A stretch of 16,445 bases of DNA, from positions 16,153-32,597 of the forward strand of contig DHPL01000035.1 in NCBI GenBank assembly GCA_002407905.1. Reading direction: 5' to 3'. The translations under genes and the position numbers were made by a program. Positions 6,804 through 14,297 of the stretch are shown piece by piece; within the stretch, counting starts at the first letter, position 1; every line of letters starts with the position of its first letter. The notes under the pieces were generated by a model. It did no database searches. It was not told where the DNA came from and worked only from the letters and a program-made list of their open reading frames with translations. This stretch comes from Anaerolineaceae bacterium UBA5365. GTDB lineage: Bacteria > Chloroflexota > Anaerolineae > Anaerolineales > Anaerolineaceae.

Positions 6804-8249
6804 ATGCCGGAACTCAACGGGGCAGCCCTTAAGCGGCTGCGTGAAGAACGCCAGATCTCCTTGGAACAGGTGGCCGCTGCCACACGTATCCGTTTGCAGA
6901 TTCTCCAGGATTTGGAGGATGAGGAATACGGTGAACTCTCGTCCCCTACCCAGGCACGCGGGTTTTTGAAAATCTACGCAGATTACCTTGGCGTAAGCGC
7001 GGCAGACCTGGCCGCGGAACCAGGCAGCCAAGAAGAAGGGCCGGCAGCAGCCCAGCAAGCCCCTAAGCCGGAGGAATTTTCTGCTGAAGTTAGCCCTGAA
7101 GCCCAGCCACCGCTGGAAATTCCTGCGCCCCTGGAGCCAGACCAGCCGGAAAGCAGTAAAGGTAATCAAAGCGCAGCAGCAAAACCGCTTCCCGCCAACC
7201 CTGGCAGTTTGCCCAGCCAACCCCTTGCAGAAAAGGCAGGCAGAAAAGCCAAAAAGACAAAGCCTCAAAAACAAAGCCCGAGAGAAAAACTCACACCCGC
7301 TGCCAGCAAGCTATCCGCGCCAGCACCCTCGCAGCTCATCATTAGCGAGATCGGCCGGCAGCTGGCCGCCCGGCGCAACTACCTGGGTATTCCCTGGGAC
7401 CTCCTGGTGGAGCAAACCCACATCAACAAAGATCAGATTCTTGCTCTGGAACAAGGCGACCTGGACGCACTATCCAGTCCCATCCAGGCCCGCGGCCTCC
7501 TGAACACCTACGCCCGCTTCCTGAACCTGGATAGTGAGATGCTCCTCATCCGGTATGCCGACGCATTGCAGCAGCGCCGCCTGGAAAGCCAAGGCGCGCG
7601 CAAACCGCGCCGTTCGGCCCGGGTGCTGCCCCAGGTCCTCACCACCCTCAAACGCTACTTTACCCTGGACCTCTTTTTCGGCAGCCTGCTGGTCCTGGGT
7701 ATCCTGGGCTTCTTGGGTTGGGGCATGACCCGCATGATCACTGAACAACGCGCCATCGACACAACGCCTACAGGCGCCTTGCCTGCGGTGATCGAAGTGC
7801 TCATGTCCACTGCCACGCCTGAACCTACCTTGGAAGAGGAAACCACACCTGAGGGCACACCCCAACCGGCAGGTTTCATCCCGACCCCTTTTTATACCCC
7901 CAGCAGCCTGGAGGCCGGCTTTGAGATCGTGGTATTCCCGCGGGCTTACACTTGGGTGCGTGTGGTCACCGATGGCGAGCTTAGCTTCGAAGGGCGGCTG
8001 GTACCGGGCAGCGCCAGGGCTTTCGCAGCTGAGGACACCATCGAGCTGCTCACCGGCGATATTGCCACCCTGCGTATCGTCTATAACAATACTGAGATCC
8101 CGAATACCGTCACCGAATTCGGCGTGAGCCGCCGGCTGCGTTTCGACGCGGAGGGTATTCAGGAGTTACCGCCGGTCCTGGACCGCGAAGGCACACCCAT
8201 CGCGCCCCCGCCCCAGGCAACCAGCACTATTCCCCCTCTGAAACATTAG
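6804..8249 (+). CDS. RodZ-like membrane protein with two HTH domains
   Basis: This 481-residue protein resembles RodZ, which links the MreB cytoskeleton to the cell wall machinery. Residues 1-70 are a HTH_25/XRE-like domain (GAALKRLREERQISLEQVA) ending in the SSPTQARGFLKIYADYLG helix pair. Residues about 71-175 are a Pro/Ala/Glu then Lys-rich linker. A second copy follows at about 175-260 (IGRQLAARRNYLGIPWDLL, then SSPIQARGLLNTYARFLN). A basic stretch (RKPRRSARVL) leads into one membrane helix (about 289-312, LFFGSLLVLGILGFLGWGM). The outside part has a Pro/Thr/Glu-rich stalk and a RodZ-type beta domain (about 372-455, YTWVRVVTDGELSFEGRL). I reject an in-frame TTG further upstream because it lies in the rplI terminator. 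The short spacer to rimO suggests co-transcription. Confidence 0.82.
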   Translation: MPELNGAALKRLREERQISLEQVAAATRIRLQILQDLEDEEYGELSSPTQARGFLKIYADYLGVSAADLAAEPGSQEEGPAAAQQAPKPEEFSAEVSPEAQPPLEIPAPLEPDQPESSKGNQSAAAKPLPANPGSLPSQPLAEKAGRKAKKTKPQKQSPREKLTPAASKLSAPAPSQLIISEIGRQLAARRNYLGIPWDLLVEQTHINKDQILALEQGDLDALSSPIQARGLLNTYARFLNLDSEMLLIRYADALQQRRLESQGARKPRRSARVLPQVLTTLKRYFTLDLFFGSLLVLGILGFLGWGMTRMITEQRAIDTTPTGALPAVIEVLMSTATPEPTLEEETTPEGTPQPAGFIPTPFYTPSSLEAGFEIVVFPRAYTWVRVVTDGELSFEGRLVPGSARAFAAEDTIELLTGDIATLRIVYNNTEIPNTVTEFGVSRRLRFDAEGIQELPPVLDREGTPIAPPPQATSTIPPLKH

Positions 8250-8252
8250 ATC

Positions 8253-9596
8253 ATGGCAATCAAACCCCGTTCCTATTACTTAACCTCCCTTGGCTGTGCT
8301 AAAAACCTGGTGGATTCGAACCTGATCGCCCAGGAGCTGGAATCCCTGGGCTATCAAAGCCTGGACGATCCCAGACGCGCGGAATTTCTGATCGTGAACA
8401 CCTGCGGATTCATCCATGACGCCCGGGAAGAATCATTGGAAGCCCTTGGATCCCAGGCCGAGGGGAAAAAAGCGGGCCAGTATCTGCTGGCAGCTGGCTG
8501 CCTCTCGCAGCGCTATCAGGATCAGCTGCTGGAAGAAGTGCCCGGCCTGGACGGTATGATCGGCACGAGGGACCTGCGCGCCATCCTGCCTCTTGCTGAA
8601 GCCCTGCGGGAAGGCAAGGGCAATCCTGGCGCCCAAAACACCTTCCTCACCCCCAAGATCCTGCCCATGCCGGGCCGAGGGCATTTCGCCCTGCAAGGCA
8701 GCAGCGCTTACCTGAAAATCGCGGATGGCTGCCGGCGCCAGTGCGCCTTCTGCGCCATCCCGCAAATCAAAGGGACACTCGTAAGCCGGGGCAGCGCGGA
8801 AATCATCAGGGATGCCCGCACCTTGCAGGAGCAAGGCATTTTGGAGCTGAACCTGATTGCCCAGGATGTCACCGACTATGGCCGCGATCTGGGCCGGAAT
8901 GACGGCCTGGCAGACCTCTTAGAAGAGATGCTCCCGCAGATACCGGATATCCCCTGGGTGCGCTTGCTCTACACCTTCCCCGGATCCTTGACCGACCGGG
9001 TGATCAAACTCTTTGGCGGTGATAACCAATTGCTCCCCTATCTGGACATGCCGCTCCAGCACGCCTCCCCGGAGGTGCTGCGGAGTATGCACCGCCCCGC
9101 GGATATGGACTGGGTGCGGAACACATTTACCCGGCTGCGCGCGCAGGTGCCCAATCTGGTCACGCGGACGACGCTCATTGTGGGCTATCCCACCGAAACC
9201 GAGGCGGATTTTGAGCTGCTCTGTGGTTTTGTTGAGGAAATGCAATTTGATCACCTGGGCGTCTTCACTTTTTCCCCCGAACAGGATACCTTCAGCGCCC
9301 AGTACGGCGACCCCATTCCGGAGGAAGTGAAGCAGGAGCGCATGCAGAGGATTATGGCCCTGCAAGCCCAAATATCAGCCCAAAATTTGCAAAAACTGAT
9401 AGGGCAGGAATTTGAGCTTCTGGTGGAAGGCCAGGACCCCAGGCAAAAAGTGACGGTTGGGCGGATCTTTAGGGACGCGCCTGAGATCGACGGCCTAGTG
9501 ATCGCGAGTGGGCTGGCAAGACCGGGCAAAATGGCGCGGGTGCGCATCACCGCTGCCAGCGAGCACGACCTCTACGGAAAAATCCTAAAACATTAA
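8253..9596 (+). CDS. rimO: Ribosomal protein uS12 methylthiotransferase RimO
   Basis: RimO is a radical-SAM enzyme that adds a methylthio group to a conserved Asp of ribosomal protein uS12 near the decoding site. The 447 residues show the N-terminal UPF0004 domain with cysteines C15 (SLGCAKNLVDS), C51 (NTCGFIHDAREES) and C83 (AGCLSQRY) for the auxiliary iron-sulfur cluster. The radical-SAM CxxxCxxC is at C160, C164 and C167 (ADGCRRQCAFCAIPQIKG). A C-terminal TRAM domain starts near residue 370. The VDSN and CGFIHDA sequences favour RimO over the related tRNA enzyme MiaB. It starts 3 nt after the stop codon of the RodZ-like gene without a clear ribosome site, so translation is probably coupled. 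Confidence 0.95.
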   Translation: MAIKPRSYYLTSLGCAKNLVDSNLIAQELESLGYQSLDDPRRAEFLIVNTCGFIHDAREESLEALGSQAEGKKAGQYLLAAGCLSQRYQDQLLEEVPGLDGMIGTRDLRAILPLAEALREGKGNPGAQNTFLTPKILPMPGRGHFALQGSSAYLKIADGCRRQCAFCAIPQIKGTLVSRGSAEIIRDARTLQEQGILELNLIAQDVTDYGRDLGRNDGLADLLEEMLPQIPDIPWVRLLYTFPGSLTDRVIKLFGGDNQLLPYLDMPLQHASPEVLRSMHRPADMDWVRNTFTRLRAQVPNLVTRTTLIVGYPTETEADFELLCGFVEEMQFDHLGVFTFSPEQDTFSAQYGDPIPEEVKQERMQRIMALQAQISAQNLQKLIGQEFELLVEGQDPRQKVTVGRIFRDAPEIDGLVIASGLARPGKMARVRITAASEHDLYGKILKH

Positions 9597-9601
9597 AAAT
9601 C

Positions 9602-9625
9602 AAAACCGGCCAAAAAGCCGGTTTT
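9602..9625. terminator. Bidirectional terminator between rimO and the convergent TPR-like gene
   Basis: Perfect stem AAAACCGGC (9602-9610) / GCCGGTTTT (9617-9625) with loop CAAAAA. Read on plus it ends in TTTTGTT, and read on minus it ends in TTTTGATTTTT, so it can stop both converging genes (stop codons at 9596 and 9644). Confidence 0.85.
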
Positions 9626-9643
9626 GTTGGAGATCCAGACTGC

Positions 9644-10858
9644 CTAGGGTGTAGGATCGGCAGGCGGTTCGGTTGGAGCTTCAGTCGGAGCCGCGTCCGG
9701 GCTGGGTTCGGGCGGGATAGGGGTTGGCTCTGGCTGCCGGCTTGCATCGCAGGCTTGCTGGATGTAACTCAGATTCTGGCGCACCTGAGCATCCTCACCC
9801 TGCTCCAGTGAGCGCTGATAGAAGGCAGCCGCGCTGCAGGGATCGCCCTGGCCATTAAATTGGTCACCCAATCGGTAGAGCGCGATGCGGTAGCGGTCTC
9901 TCGCCGTTAACCCGGATTCATCTGAAAGGGAGGGCATTTGCTGCGAGAGCGGTTCAAAAATCTCAAGCACTTGCTGCCAGTTCGTATCCCAGTGCGAGGC
10001 GCCGGTGAGATAAACGCTGGCCCAGTAACGCGCGCCGTCAGCCTGGCCGTCCAGGGCTCCCAGGCGTTCCGCTACTGAAAGTTCGTACATGCCCTGCTCC
10101 AGGCGGCCGCTATTGATCTTCTGCACGCCGTCATTGCGCAGCGCTATGAAATGCAGGCCGTCCACCTCGAGCGTGCGGTATTCGTAGAAGTTCTCCTTGA
10201 GTGTGGCCACCGTTTGGATGGCATCGCTCCAGGCCTGGCCTTGGATCTGTGCCACCAGGTGGTTGTAAACCTCTTCCGCGCCGCGCAGGTCAGGCGTTGG
10301 GGTAAATTCCGGTTCCGGAGTGGCCTCAGGTAAGATTGGCGTGGGTTCACTGGGGATGGGGGTGGAGGCGAGCAAGTTCGTTTCCACTTGAGCCAGCAGT
10401 TCCGCAGCCCCAGGGAAATTCGGTGAGATCCTCAGAATATACAGCAGCCGCTCCTTGGCGTTCGCGTAACTGCCGGCAGCCATATCAGCATAAGTGAGTT
10501 CCAGTTGGTTGGACACCCGGGTGAGCACCGTGGATTCCTGTTGTTTCACCCGCATGGCCACACCGCGCTGGTAGCCAAAGAAAATGGCCAGCGCCAGAGC
10601 CAGGAAGATGAACCCGATGCCGATCCAGGTCCAGGGTCCGCGTTTCACTTTTGCCGGCTTGACGTCCTTTGGTTCAGTGCTGCCAGCATGCAAGTCAGCT
10701 GGCTGCTCATCGCTGGCAGGCTCCGCTGCCGATACTGGTGCGTCTTCACCCACTCCAGCAGGAGCTTCAGGAGTTAGATCCGGTTCTAAAGCTTCGTTCA
10801 TCGGAGCGCGCAGTTCTTCGGGCGCCTCCTGATATTGTTCATTGCTATTCTCAGTCAT
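9644..10858 (-). CDS. Single-pass membrane protein with TPR-like repeats, function unknown
   Basis: I do not recognise a named family. The 404 residues begin with an acidic Pro/Ala/Glu-rich cytoplasmic segment (1-60), then a Lys/Arg patch (KPAKVKRG, 67-74) and one membrane helix (76-96, WTWIGIGFIFLALALAIFFGY). By the positive-inside rule the long C-terminal part is outside. That part has a short helical repeat block (YANAKERLLYILRISPNFPGAAELL), a Pro/Thr/Glu stalk and a helical region of TPR-like repeats up to about 375 (ending GDPCSAAAFYQRSLEQGEDAQV). The final segment is Pro/Glu/Thr-rich. The gene lies 20 nt after murJ on the same strand, which suggests an envelope role, but it also has TATAAT 6 nt before its ATG and could be read independently. 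Confidence 0.75.
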   Translation of the reverse strand: MTENSNEQYQEAPEELRAPMNEALEPDLTPEAPAGVGEDAPVSAAEPASDEQPADLHAGSTEPKDVKPAKVKRGPWTWIGIGFIFLALALAIFFGYQRGVAMRVKQQESTVLTRVSNQLELTYADMAAGSYANAKERLLYILRISPNFPGAAELLAQVETNLLASTPIPSEPTPILPEATPEPEFTPTPDLRGAEEVYNHLVAQIQGQAWSDAIQTVATLKENFYEYRTLEVDGLHFIALRNDGVQKINSGRLEQGMYELSVAERLGALDGQADGARYWASVYLTGASHWDTNWQQVLEIFEPLSQQMPSLSDESGLTARDRYRIALYRLGDQFNGQGDPCSAAAFYQRSLEQGEDAQVRQNLSYIQQACDASRQPEPTPIPPEPSPDAAPTEAPTEPPADPTP

Positions 10859-10864
10859 GCGGCG

Positions 10865-10870
10865 ATTATA
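10865..10870 (-). promoter_or_regulatory. TATAAT box placed for a leaderless transcript of the TPR-like gene
   Basis: A perfect TATAAT on the minus strand is followed by CGCCGC and the ATG at 10858. A transcript from it would begin at about the start codon. A GGAAGG stands 13 nt before the ATG, which is too far for a ribosome site. A 10-bp palindrome CCTTTAAAGG (10876-10885) that contains the murJ stop codon lies just upstream. The -35 region is weak. Confidence 0.5.
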
Positions 10871-10878
10871 ACCTTCCT

Positions 10879-12420
10879 TTAAAGGCTCACTAATTCCCTT
10901 AGATCTTTCAAAACCAGGAGCGCGGCAACGCCGATTCCCAGCACAAACGCAAGCAGGGCAGTCACCAACCCGCCGCCGATAGAGGGCAGGAAGCGCATCG
11001 CCAGAAAGGCTACCGCGCCGCCCGCCAGGGCTCCGGCCACTCCGCGCAGGAAGGCCGGCAGAAGCAAGATCCGCTCTCTCAATGTTTTATTCAAAACCAC
11101 GTAGAGAAACGCGGCCTGGATGGCGAAAGCCAATCCATCCGCCAGGGCAATGCCCGCTGCCTGCAGCGGCTGCCAGAATATGGCCGCAAAACCCACAAAA
11201 AGCACAAAGACCCCGGCCGCGCCGATCAACGGGTACTTGGGATTCTGCAAGGCGTAAAAGGTACGCACAAACACCTCAACCAGTGAATGCCCAATGATCC
11301 CCAGCAGGAAAACGCGGCTCACATCGGTTACTCGCTGGGTGTCGATGGGGTCCATACCCAACACGCGCTGCACGAAGGGGTAAAGCACAATCCCGGCAAT
11401 GATTGCGATCGGGATCGTAAGCGCCAGCATGCTCCGGCCGGCCTTTTCTACCTTTTCCCTTAATTCCGCCAGCTTGTTGCCGCTGGCAAGCTCTGCCAGG
11501 GTTGGCAGAATAGCCGTGGCGATGGCTGTACCGATCAGCGTCTCGGGGACCTGCATGATCCAATATCCATAGGTAAGCGCCGATACCGACCCAGGGTTGA
11601 GCCGGCTGGCGAAGTTATCGCGCATGATGAAGACCAATTGAATGAAAAACATGGAAATCACCCGCGGCCCCATCAGCCGCAAAACGCTCTTAACTTCCCG
11701 CGTCTTCAAACCGAAGCCCGGGTTCCAGCGGAACTTGTGTTTGACCAGGCCCGGAACCTGGATGAGCAGATGCAGCAGGGCGCCGATGATCACCCCATAC
11801 ACCAGCCCGCGCACGCCCAGACCGAAAGCAGGAAGGGTAATCGGCCCGAAACGGTAGGGTTCGGATGGTGCCAGCACAAGCGCGCCAAAGATCTGGCCAA
11901 AGTCGAAGAAGATCGGGGCCAAGGCCGGGAAGAGGAAATGCTGGTTGGCCTGCAAACCGCTCATCACCAGGCCGCTGACGGCAAAGATGAGTGTGGCAAT
12001 CAGGTTCAGGCGCAGCAGCTGAACCGTGAGTTCGATCTGTTGCGGGGTGAACCCCGGCGCGATGCCAATTCGGGAACTAACCAAAGGCCGGGCAAAGATC
12101 GCCACCACTATCGCGATGAGCGCGGTCAGCACAAAGGCCAGATTAAGCACATGACTAAAGACCCTCCAGGCCTTTTCCCGGCCTTCCAGGGTGAGTACCT
12201 CACTCAGCACCGGTATGAAGGCGATCGCCAGCGCGCCGCCCGAGATGAGCATGAAAAGCATGTCCGGCACATTATTGGCCGCGTTGAACACATCGTATTC
12301 CGCGGAAAGTCCAAATTGGCGCCCGATCAGCATCTGACGCAAGATGCCCAAGGCTTTGTCAACGGTAAAAAGCACCGCCAAAAGCAGGGAAACTTTGGTT
12401 AATCGGCTCAGATTTTTCAT
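10879..12420 (-). CDS. murJ: Lipid II flippase MurJ
   Basis: MurJ, of the MVF/MOP exporter fold, moves the peptidoglycan precursor lipid II across the cytoplasmic membrane. The 513 residues fit the usual 500-550 and are almost entirely hydrophobic helices, consistent with the 14 membrane segments of the family. The N-terminus shows the MurJ signature, DKALGILRQMLIGRQFG (21-37) followed by EYDVFNAANNVPDMLFMLISGGA (residues 41-63), with the conserved Arg28. GYWIMQVPETLIGTAIATAI marks helix 8 or thereabouts. The start at 12420 is backed by GAGGAG 4 nt upstream (12425-12430). A possible -10 box GATAAT lies at 12455-12450 on the minus strand, with no clear -35. It is divergent from rsmI over 90 nt and followed by the TPR-like gene after 20 nt. 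Confidence 0.95.
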   Translation of the reverse strand: MKNLSRLTKVSLLLAVLFTVDKALGILRQMLIGRQFGLSAEYDVFNAANNVPDMLFMLISGGALAIAFIPVLSEVLTLEGREKAWRVFSHVLNLAFVLTALIAIVVAIFARPLVSSRIGIAPGFTPQQIELTVQLLRLNLIATLIFAVSGLVMSGLQANQHFLFPALAPIFFDFGQIFGALVLAPSEPYRFGPITLPAFGLGVRGLVYGVIIGALLHLLIQVPGLVKHKFRWNPGFGLKTREVKSVLRLMGPRVISMFFIQLVFIMRDNFASRLNPGSVSALTYGYWIMQVPETLIGTAIATAILPTLAELASGNKLAELREKVEKAGRSMLALTIPIAIIAGIVLYPFVQRVLGMDPIDTQRVTDVSRVFLLGIIGHSLVEVFVRTFYALQNPKYPLIGAAGVFVLFVGFAAIFWQPLQAAGIALADGLAFAIQAAFLYVVLNKTLRERILLLPAFLRGVAGALAGGAVAFLAMRFLPSIGGGLVTALLAFVLGIGVAALLVLKDLRELVSL

Positions 12421-12496
12421 GCAGCTCCTCTTGGCAAAAATCAGCCCCTATTATCCCATAAAAGGTCAGGCGGCTTTTCGAGGGAGGCGCCTGCGC

Positions 12497-12502
12497 TATA
12501 AT
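12497..12502 (+). promoter_or_regulatory. TATAAT box placed for a leaderless transcript of the rsmI operon
   Basis: A perfect TATAAT ends 8 nt before the rsmI ATG (12511), so the transcript should start within a base or two of the start codon. The only purine-rich stretch (AGGGAGG, 12481-12487) is 23 nt from the ATG, too far for a ribosome site. The -35 region (around CTTTTC) is a poor match. Confidence 0.55.
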
Positions 12503-12510
12503 CAGCAGCG

Positions 12511-13215
12511 ATGCCTTCTACTAAAGACGCCGGAAAACTGTATATTGTTTCCATTCCCATCGGCCATGCCGACGATATCACCCGCAGAGCGGTCAGCACC
12601 TTGCAAACGGTGGACGCCGTCATCTGTGAGGAGCGCCGCGAAGGCCAGAGAACGCTCAAAGGACTGGGCATTGAAAAGCCGCTGATCGAGCTAAATGAGC
12701 ACAATGAGACGGAGATGATCCAAACCGTGCTCCTGGAACTGATGAACGGCAAAAACCTGGCTCTGATCTCGGATTGCGGCACGCCGGTCTTCGCAGACCC
12801 AGGGCAGCAGTTGCTCACCCTGCTCTACGACGCTCAGATCCAGGTGGTGCCGGTACCGGGAGCCTCCTCCCTGATGGCAGCGATCTCGATCTGCCCTTTT
12901 GAACTTAAAACATTCCACTTTGCCGGCTTTCTGCCGCCCAAAACAGAAGAAAGGGCAGCAGTTCTGCAGCGCCTGGCCGGCTTAAACCTGCCCATCATCC
13001 TCATGGATACACCCTACCGCCTCGGCAAATTGCTCCAGGAAGCCGGCAAAGCCTTTGGCCGCAAACAGCAAGCATTCCTTGCCCTGGACCTGAGCCTGCC
13101 GCGGGAACAAGCCCTGCTTGGCCCGCTGGATGAATTGGCGGTCCGCACGCAGGGCCGCAAAGCCGAGTTTATATTGATCATCGACCGGCCTCAGCGCCGC
13201 CGCGGAAGCCGATGA
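12511..13215 (+). CDS. rsmI: RsmI-like 16S rRNA (cytidine-1402-2'-O)-methyltransferase, divergent
   Basis: RsmI methylates the ribose of C1402 in helix 44 of 16S rRNA using S-adenosylmethionine. The 234 residues follow the tetrapyrrole-methylase fold of RsmI: LYIVSIPIGHADDIT (10-24), a NEHNE loop (62-66), SDCGTPVFADPG (87-98), PVPGASS (114-120), GFLPPKTEER (139-148) and DTPYRL (166-171). Several positions differ from what I know of standard RsmI: EERREG (40-45) where ED-TR-x is usual, SDCGTP for SDAGTP, and DTPYRL for ESPHRL. The protein is about 45 residues shorter than typical, lacking the C-terminal extension. It may be the RsmI of this organism or a specialised paralog. Its stop codon overlaps the next start (ATGA), making it the first gene of a five-gene operon. 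Confidence 0.8.
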   Translation: MPSTKDAGKLYIVSIPIGHADDITRRAVSTLQTVDAVICEERREGQRTLKGLGIEKPLIELNEHNETEMIQTVLLELMNGKNLALISDCGTPVFADPGQQLLTLLYDAQIQVVPVPGASSLMAAISICPFELKTFHFAGFLPPKTEERAAVLQRLAGLNLPIILMDTPYRLGKLLQEAGKAFGRKQQAFLALDLSLPREQALLGPLDELAVRTQGRKAEFILIIDRPQRRRGSR

Positions 13216-14297
13216 AAACCCTGAGAGTACGCAACCACGAACTGCAATTACCGGTTTTCCTGCCGGATGCCACTTACGGCTACCTGCGTGCCGTCTCCAT
13301 GGCCGACCTGGCCCGTTTAGGCCTGCCAGCAACCATGATGAATGCCTTCCATTTGATGCAAAAGCCGGGTTCCACCGTGATCGATGCCTTGGGCGGGGTG
13401 CACGCAATGAGCGGCTGGCGAGGCCTGGTCATGACCGATTCAGGCGGCTTCCAGGCATACTCGCTCATCCGTCAAAACCCGCGCTTTGGCAGCCTTAGCG
13501 AAAATGGCATCATTTTCCGGCCAGAGGGCTCGCAGCGGAAATTGCAGCTCACCCCGGAAAAAAGCATCCAGCTGCAAATGGGTTACGGCGCCGATATTTT
13601 GGTTTGCCTGGATGACTGCACCCACGAAAGCGCGCCTTACAGCGAGCAAGAGCTCTCGGTGGAGCGCACGATTGCCTGGGCAGGCCGAGCCAGGCAGGCC
13701 TACGAGCGTTTACTGCAAAGCCGCAAATGGGGCGAAGCAGACCGGCCGCTGCTCTTCGCAGTCGTACAGGGCGGCAGCGAGAAAGACCTGCGCAAAGCCT
13801 GCGCCGAAGCCCTGCTGGAGTTTGGTTTTGATGGCTTTGGCTTTGGCGGCTGGCCGCTGGATAGCGAAGGCCAGTTGCTCACGGAGATTCTGGAATACAC
13901 CCGCAGCCTGATTCCGCGCGAATTCCCCATCCACGCGCTGGGCATCGGCCACCCGGTAAGCATCATGACCGCCTTCCGCCTGGGTTATGAGATGTTCGAT
14001 AGCGCCATGCCCACCCGGGACGCGCGCCACGGGCGGCTCTATGCCATTAATGCTGAAACTCTGCCCCTTAGCACGGATGGCTCCTGGTTCTCCTATAAAT
14101 ACATCAACAACGAAACCAATACCCGGGCAGCAGCCCCAATTTCCCCCGGCTGTACCTGCCCCACCTGCACGGAATTGAGCCTGGGTTACCTCTACCACCT
14201 TTACCGCATGAACGATGCCGGCTACCTGCGCCTGGCCACCCTGCACAATCTGGCAATCATGCGCCGTCTGATGGAATTGCTCCAGCAATATGGCTAA
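13212..14297 (+). CDS. Divergent tRNA-guanine transglycosylase (TGT)-like protein
   Basis: TGT enzymes swap guanine in RNA for a 7-deazaguanine base (preQ1 in bacteria). The 361 residues keep the catalytic frame: TDSGGFQ (75-81, Asp76), DDC (134-136), VVQGG (184-188), the nucleophile Asp263 in MFDSAMPTRDARHG (261-274), and a zinc site C314/C316/C319/H345 with the same spacing as Zymomonas TGT (318/320/323/349). LTPEKSIQLQ and SVERTIAWA are also typical. The loop that reads GGLAVGE in bacterial TGT and shapes the preQ1 pocket is GGWPLDSE here (212-219), and NTYHL is NAFHL. This argues against ordinary preQ1 insertion. It overlaps rsmI by 4 nt and the next gene by 8 nt. No queuosine genes are nearby, so I withhold the symbol tgt. 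Confidence 0.8.
   Translation: MKTLRVRNHELQLPVFLPDATYGYLRAVSMADLARLGLPATMMNAFHLMQKPGSTVIDALGGVHAMSGWRGLVMTDSGGFQAYSLIRQNPRFGSLSENGIIFRPEGSQRKLQLTPEKSIQLQMGYGADILVCLDDCTHESAPYSEQELSVERTIAWAGRARQAYERLLQSRKWGEADRPLLFAVVQGGSEKDLRKACAEALLEFGFDGFGFGGWPLDSEGQLLTEILEYTRSLIPREFPIHALGIGHPVSIMTAFRLGYEMFDSAMPTRDARHGRLYAINAETLPLSTDGSWFSYKYINNETNTRAAAPISPGCTCPTCTELSLGYLYHLYRMNDAGYLRLATLHNLAIMRRLMELLQQYG

Noticed and set aside
10876..10885. Palindrome CCTTTAAAGG between murJ and the TPR-like gene as an operator
   Set aside because: It is short, contains the murJ stop codon and occurs once; not enough to call a binding site.
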